Shown piece by piece: positions 61,182 to 64,000 of a stretch of DNA of 64,000 bases (position 1 is the stretch's first letter; each line of letters starts with the position of its first letter). Source of the DNA: Agromyces mangrovi (GTDB taxonomy: Bacteria > Actinomycetota > Actinomycetes > Actinomycetales > Microbacteriaceae); contig NZ_AP027737.1 of the NCBI RefSeq assembly GCF_030296695.1, forward strand, positions 992,001 to 1,056,000, read 5' to 3'. Under the pieces are notes generated by a model, which had not been told where the DNA came from, did not search any database, and was given only the letters and a program-made list of their open reading frames with translations. A program made the translations under genes and the position numbers.

Positions 61182-62332
61182 TCAGCGCTCGACGCCGTCG
61201 AGCAGCATGCGGAGGCCGGCGCGGGTCGGACGCATGTGCGGCCCCGCGGGGTTGGCCCAGCCGGCGCCCTCGCGGGCGGCGGCGATCGCGGCCTCGTCGA
61301 TGCGGATGCCCGCACCGGGCTCGTCGCCCAGCACGATGCCGCCGTCGACGACCTCCTGGTCGACGTGCACGCCGGGCGCGTAGTCGAGCGCCTGCACCTC
61401 GGTGGTGAGGTGGTTCGGCACGGCGGTCGCCACGTGCACGACCGCGGGGTTCGCGTTGTGGCCGACGATGCTCACCGGCAGGTCGCGCACGGCCGCCGCG
61501 AACGACAGGCGCTGGAAGTGGGTGACGCCCCAGATCGAGCCCGCCTGCACGATGTCGGGCGCGCCCGCCTCGAACAGCGGACGGAACTGCTCGACGCCGG
61601 TGAGGTTCTCGCCGGTCGCGACCGCGGCACGGATCGCGTCGCTCAGGCGCGCGTGGCCCACCGCGTCCCACCGGCGCAGCGGCTCCTCGACCCACACCAG
61701 GTCGAAGTGCTGCTCGATCGCCGAGACGTAGCGCACGGCCTGCTTCACCTGCCACGACTCGTTCGAGTCGATCATCAGCCCGGGGGCATCCGTGTGTGCC
61801 GACAGCGCGTCGCGCATGATGCCGAGTCGCCGCAGGTCGGTGTCGAGGTCGAGCCCGCCCTTGAGCTTGCCGGCGACGTAGCCGCGCTCGGCGTACTGGC
61901 CGTAGAAGGCGTGCAGGTCGTCGTCGGGCAGGGCGATGTCGAGGCCCGACGCGTAGCCGGGCACGAACCGGTCGCGGCCGCCGAGCATGCGCCAGAGCGG
62001 TTCGCCGGCGGCCTTGGCCTTGAGGTCCCAGATGGCGGAGTCGAGGGTGGCGATGCCCCCGTAGGTCGCACCGGCGTGGCTCGACTTGAAGACCTGGGCG
62101 AGCATGCGGTCGAACAGCGCCGAGACGCTGCGCGGGTCCTCCCCTCGATCGCCGGGAAGAGGCGGGCGAGGTCGGCGTGCGAGCCGATGCCGGCGCCCTC
62201 GAGGCCGGTGTCGGTCTCGAGGATGACGATGGGGACGTCGGTGACGGCATCGGGGATGTGGCCGTTGGCGTCGCCGATGGCTCGCCGCCATTCGTGCTGC
62301 GCGGTGAGGGTGCGATACCCGGTGATCTTCAT
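61182..62332 (-). pseudogene. Enolase-superfamily sugar-acid dehydratase, frameshifted (probable assembly error)
   Basis: A mandelate-racemase-group enzyme: MKITGYRTLTAQHEWRRAIG, VPIVILETDTGLEGAGIG, then after the frame change IWDLKAKAAGEPLWRMLGG, GKLKGGLD (KxK), MIDSNESW, VWVEEPL, GENLTG and a basic histidine in IVGHNANPAVV. The frame changes at the C-run 62141-62144. The span of 1151 nt plus one base gives 383 residues. It is the first gene of the leftward operon, facing the FadR regulator. Dehydration of an aldonate to a 2-keto-3-deoxy acid is expected; the substrate is not fixed. Confidence 0.85.
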
Positions 62333-62366
62333 ATCGTCCTTGATGTCGTCACGCGGTAGGATTCAA

Positions 62367-62379
62367 CATACATCATACA
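62367..62379. promoter_or_regulatory. CATACA direct repeat in the divergent promoter
   Basis: CATACA-T-CATACA sits in the only AT-rich stretch of the enolase/FadR divergent region, 35-47 bp upstream of the enolase start. It may be a promoter part or a FadR-type binding site; it is not a clean palindrome. Confidence 0.4.
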
Positions 62380-62459
62380 ACTTTACGGAGCGGATGTCAC
62401 GGGGCAGCGTCGCCCGGCCCGGTCGCCACCGGGCGGGGCGCCGATGCCTCGCGACCGCC

Positions 62460-62535
62460 GGGGGCGACCTCCCGCCGCAGGGAGCGTCCTCCCCGACCGC
62501 GGGAGTGTCCTCCCCCGCAGCGGGAGCGTCCTCCC
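62460..62535 (+). repeat. Four-copy repeat array upstream of the FadR-type gene
   Basis: GGGAGCGTCCTCCC-type units start at 62480, 62501 and 62522 (exact 21-nt period), with a diverged copy, GGGGGCGACCTCCC, at 62460. Each unit is an imperfect palindrome with GGGAG/CTCCC arms. The array ends 35 bp before the regulator start. A 21-nt period places all sites on one face of the helix, as in cooperative operators. Confidence 0.7.
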
Positions 62536-62569
62536 GACCGCGCCGGACCCGACCGTTAGGATGCAAGCC

Positions 62570-63364
62570 ATGTCCAACCCCGCCGGCCTTCCGAGCACGG
62601 GTGTGCCGAGCACCGGTTCCGGCGCCTCCGGCTCGCCCGCCATCCTCGGCGCGGGCAGCCGCCGCACGCCGAATGCCCGACTCGGTGTCGTCGTCGTGCA
62701 CGACCTGGTCAGCGCGATCGTGACCGGCGAGGTGCAGCCCGGCGACCTCCTCCCGACCGAGTCGGTGCTCACCGAGCACTTCGGCGTGAGCCGCACCGTG
62801 ATCCGCGAGTCGGTGAAGCGGCTCGAGGAGAAGGGGCTCGTGCGCGTCACCCAGGGGCGCGGTACCGAGATCACCGACCCGTCCGAGTGGAACATCCTCG
62901 ACCGGGTCGTGCTGGGCGCATTCGTCGAGCACGACGCGACGCTCGGCATCCTCGACGAGATCGCGGTGATCCGCGCGCAGCTCGAGTCGGTCATGGCGGC
63001 CGGCTGCGCCTCGCGGCGGAGCGATGCCGACCTCGACGCCCTGCGCGCCGCCATGGAGGAGATGCACCGCACGGTCGACGACACCGAGGGCTTCGCGCAG
63101 TCCGACATCGACTTCCACGTGCTCGTGATGGACATCTCGGGCAACCGGCTGGCCGAGGGCATCGCGCGCACGCTCGTCGCGCGCGCACGCGACAACTCGC
63201 GCTTCTACGGCGCGCCCGGCCCCGAGGCGCCGACCGAGACGCTGGCCGAGCACGAGGCGATCCTCGACGCGATCGCCGCGGGCGATGCGGAGGCGGCCGC
63301 GCGCCTCATGTCCGACCACATCACCACCGCCTGGGAGCGTCGCCGCATCCCCCGCGAGGCCTGA
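62570..63364 (+). CDS. FadR-subfamily GntR transcriptional regulator
   Basis: A 264-residue regulator. An N-terminal extension of about 35 residues precedes the winged helix (VVVVHDLVSAIVTGEVQPGD, LLPTESVLTEHFGVSRTVIR, ESVKRLEEKGLVRVTQGRGT). The FCD ligand domain follows with IAVIRAQLESVMA, DIDFHVLVMDISGN, EHEAILDAIAAGD and MSDHI, which include the metal-binding D and H positions. It is divergent from the enolase operon and is its likely repressor, with a sugar acid as ligand. ATGs at 62561 and 62570 are both possible; AGGA fits the latter. Confidence 0.9.
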   Translation: MSNPAGLPSTGVPSTGSGASGSPAILGAGSRRTPNARLGVVVVHDLVSAIVTGEVQPGDLLPTESVLTEHFGVSRTVIRESVKRLEEKGLVRVTQGRGTEITDPSEWNILDRVVLGAFVEHDATLGILDEIAVIRAQLESVMAAGCASRRSDADLDALRAAMEEMHRTVDDTEGFAQSDIDFHVLVMDISGNRLAEGIARTLVARARDNSRFYGAPGPEAPTETLAEHEAILDAIAAGDAEAAARLMSDHITTAWERRRIPREA

Positions 63365-63400
63365 CGCGCAAGCGGCGCCCCACACGGCACCCCGCCCCTC

Positions 63401-63465
63401 GATTCGGCACGCTGAACTCGTTTCGGCAGGTCGAGTTCGACGTGCCCAACCGCGTTCGACGTGCT
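63401..63465 (+). repeat. Structured intergenic repeat, copy C
   Basis: The 302-bp gap 63365-63666 holds no gene. It begins with a diverged copy of the 64-bp element at 33.2 and 34.75 kb, keeping unit order and spacing (TTCGGCAC..., TTTCGGCAGGTCGAGTTC, CGTGCCC, TTCGACGTGCT). GGCACGTGCC-type palindromes follow near 63501 and at 63589. Confidence 0.7.
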
Positions 63466-63541
63466 GGAGCGACGCGCACGTGCCCGGTCTTCCCGCACCG
63501 GCACGTGCCGATCACACCGGCCCGCGTTGTTCACGCGGGCA

Positions 63542-63584
63542 CGCGCTGCAGCACGGGCCGGTGCGACTTCGACGGGCCGGCGTG
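63542..63584 (-). repeat. 43-bp intergenic element, inverted copy
   Basis: The reverse complement of this segment matches 35871-35913 at 42 of 43 positions. It lies in the same gap as repeat copy C, downstream of the FadR gene and the convergent beta-helix gene. Confidence 0.8.
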
Positions 63585-63666
63585 ACTGGCACGTGCCCGG
63601 TCGGCGCCGCACCAGCGTGGAGCGGGCACCCGGCACGTGCCGGGATGCGGCCTTCGAGTGGGCGCG

Positions 63667-64000
63667 TCAGCCCTGGGCGCGGGCGAACTGGTCGCGGCGC
63701 GTGCGCGCGGCGAGCGGGTGCAGGCGGTCGGCCACGGGGCGCGGGCCGGCGCCGGAGACGTCGGGCACGCGGATGCCGAGGTCGTGCACCGGGGAGTCGT
63801 CGGCCACGGCGAACTCGCGGCGGGTGCCGGGCTCGCCGGAGGCATCCGCTCGCCCCTCGGCGGACTCGCCCGAGAGCTCGCCCGACGGGGAATCGACGAA
63901 CCGCGGGTCAGCGACGACCGAGTGCCGGTCGTGCCCGAGCTCGCGCCACGCGTCGTCCATCGGCTCGACGATCGACCACTCGAGCCGACCATCGGGCCCC
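63667..64000 (-). CDS. C-terminus of a probable parallel beta-helix protein (partial)
   Basis: Only the last 110 residues are in the window; the frame is open to the edge. The segment AWRELGHDRHSVVADPRFVD, then SPSGE and DDSPVHDLGIR matches the recurrent ending of right-handed parallel beta-helix polysaccharide-active proteins (HSVVADP-FVDP...DSPA-DLG). An acidic insertion of about 25 residues, rich in S, E and G, separates the two motifs. A polysaccharide-related role would fit the neighbouring sugar-acid operon but is inferred. Confidence 0.6.
   Translation of the reverse strand, partial: GPDGRLEWSIVEPMDDAWRELGHDRHSVVADPRFVDSPSGELSGESAEGRADASGEPGTRREFAVADDSPVHDLGIRVPDVSGAGPRPVADRLHPLAARTRRDQFARAQG

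Overview
The window is very GC-rich actinobacterial chromosome. Gene content, protein sequences and the abundant octamer CGGATGCC/GGCATCCG suggest Microbacteriaceae, probably near Agromyces or Microbacterium; this is inferred from protein style, not from a marker gene. I saw no rRNA, tRNA, CRISPR array, insertion sequence or prophage.

Layout. (1) 1-7.5 kb, minus strand: a complete glucuronide operon in the order uxaC, uxuB, uidA, GPH transporter, manD (cut by the window edge). It takes glucuronides to 2-keto-3-deoxygluconate and has a LacI-type palindrome in front. (2) 7.6-31.7 kb: mostly housekeeping and stress genes. These include an aldo/keto reductase, a BCCT osmolyte transporter, a Tat-exported PhoX phosphatase behind PHO-box-like repeats, a cold shock protein, a desaturase, SigK/RskA-like sigma and anti-sigma factors, a DUF4956/VTC polyphosphate-type pair, a maltokinase-like kinase, msrB-msrA, and a GntR/DUF1648 pair. 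(3) 31.8-44.8 kb: two MFS transporters, small membrane proteins, a SNF2 helicase, and a histidine kinase coupled to a receiver-thioredoxin-reductase fusion. (4) 45-52 kb: an L-fucoside locus. A binding protein, two permeases and a GH29 fucosidase run leftward; a LacI regulator, a mutarotase and a sugar lactonase run rightward. (5) 52-53 kb: a small XRE/nucleotidyltransferase pair that resembles a toxin-antitoxin module. (6) 53-63.4 kb: a leftward operon controlled by a divergent FadR-type regulator. It holds an enolase-superfamily dehydratase, a metallo-hydrolase, a Gfo/Idh oxidoreductase, a CoA transferase, a solute-binding-like protein without a signal peptide, an enoyl-CoA hydratase, a XylX-like FAH protein and an alpha-ketoglutarate-semialdehyde-type dehydrogenase. 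The last two fit a Weimberg-type sugar-acid route. The CoA enzymes and the cytosolic binding protein in the middle are not explained by any pathway I know, and this is the most novel part. (7) 63.67 kb to the end: the C-terminus of a probable parallel beta-helix protein.

Two cross-cutting observations matter for the reader. Eight genes carry a single-base deficit, each in a run of 4-5 G or C. In every case one added base restores a full-length family protein, so assembly error is more likely than real decay. A family of structured intergenic repeats sits at 33.2, 34.75 and 63.4 kb, and a related 43-bp element occurs in opposite orientations at 35.87 and 63.54 kb.
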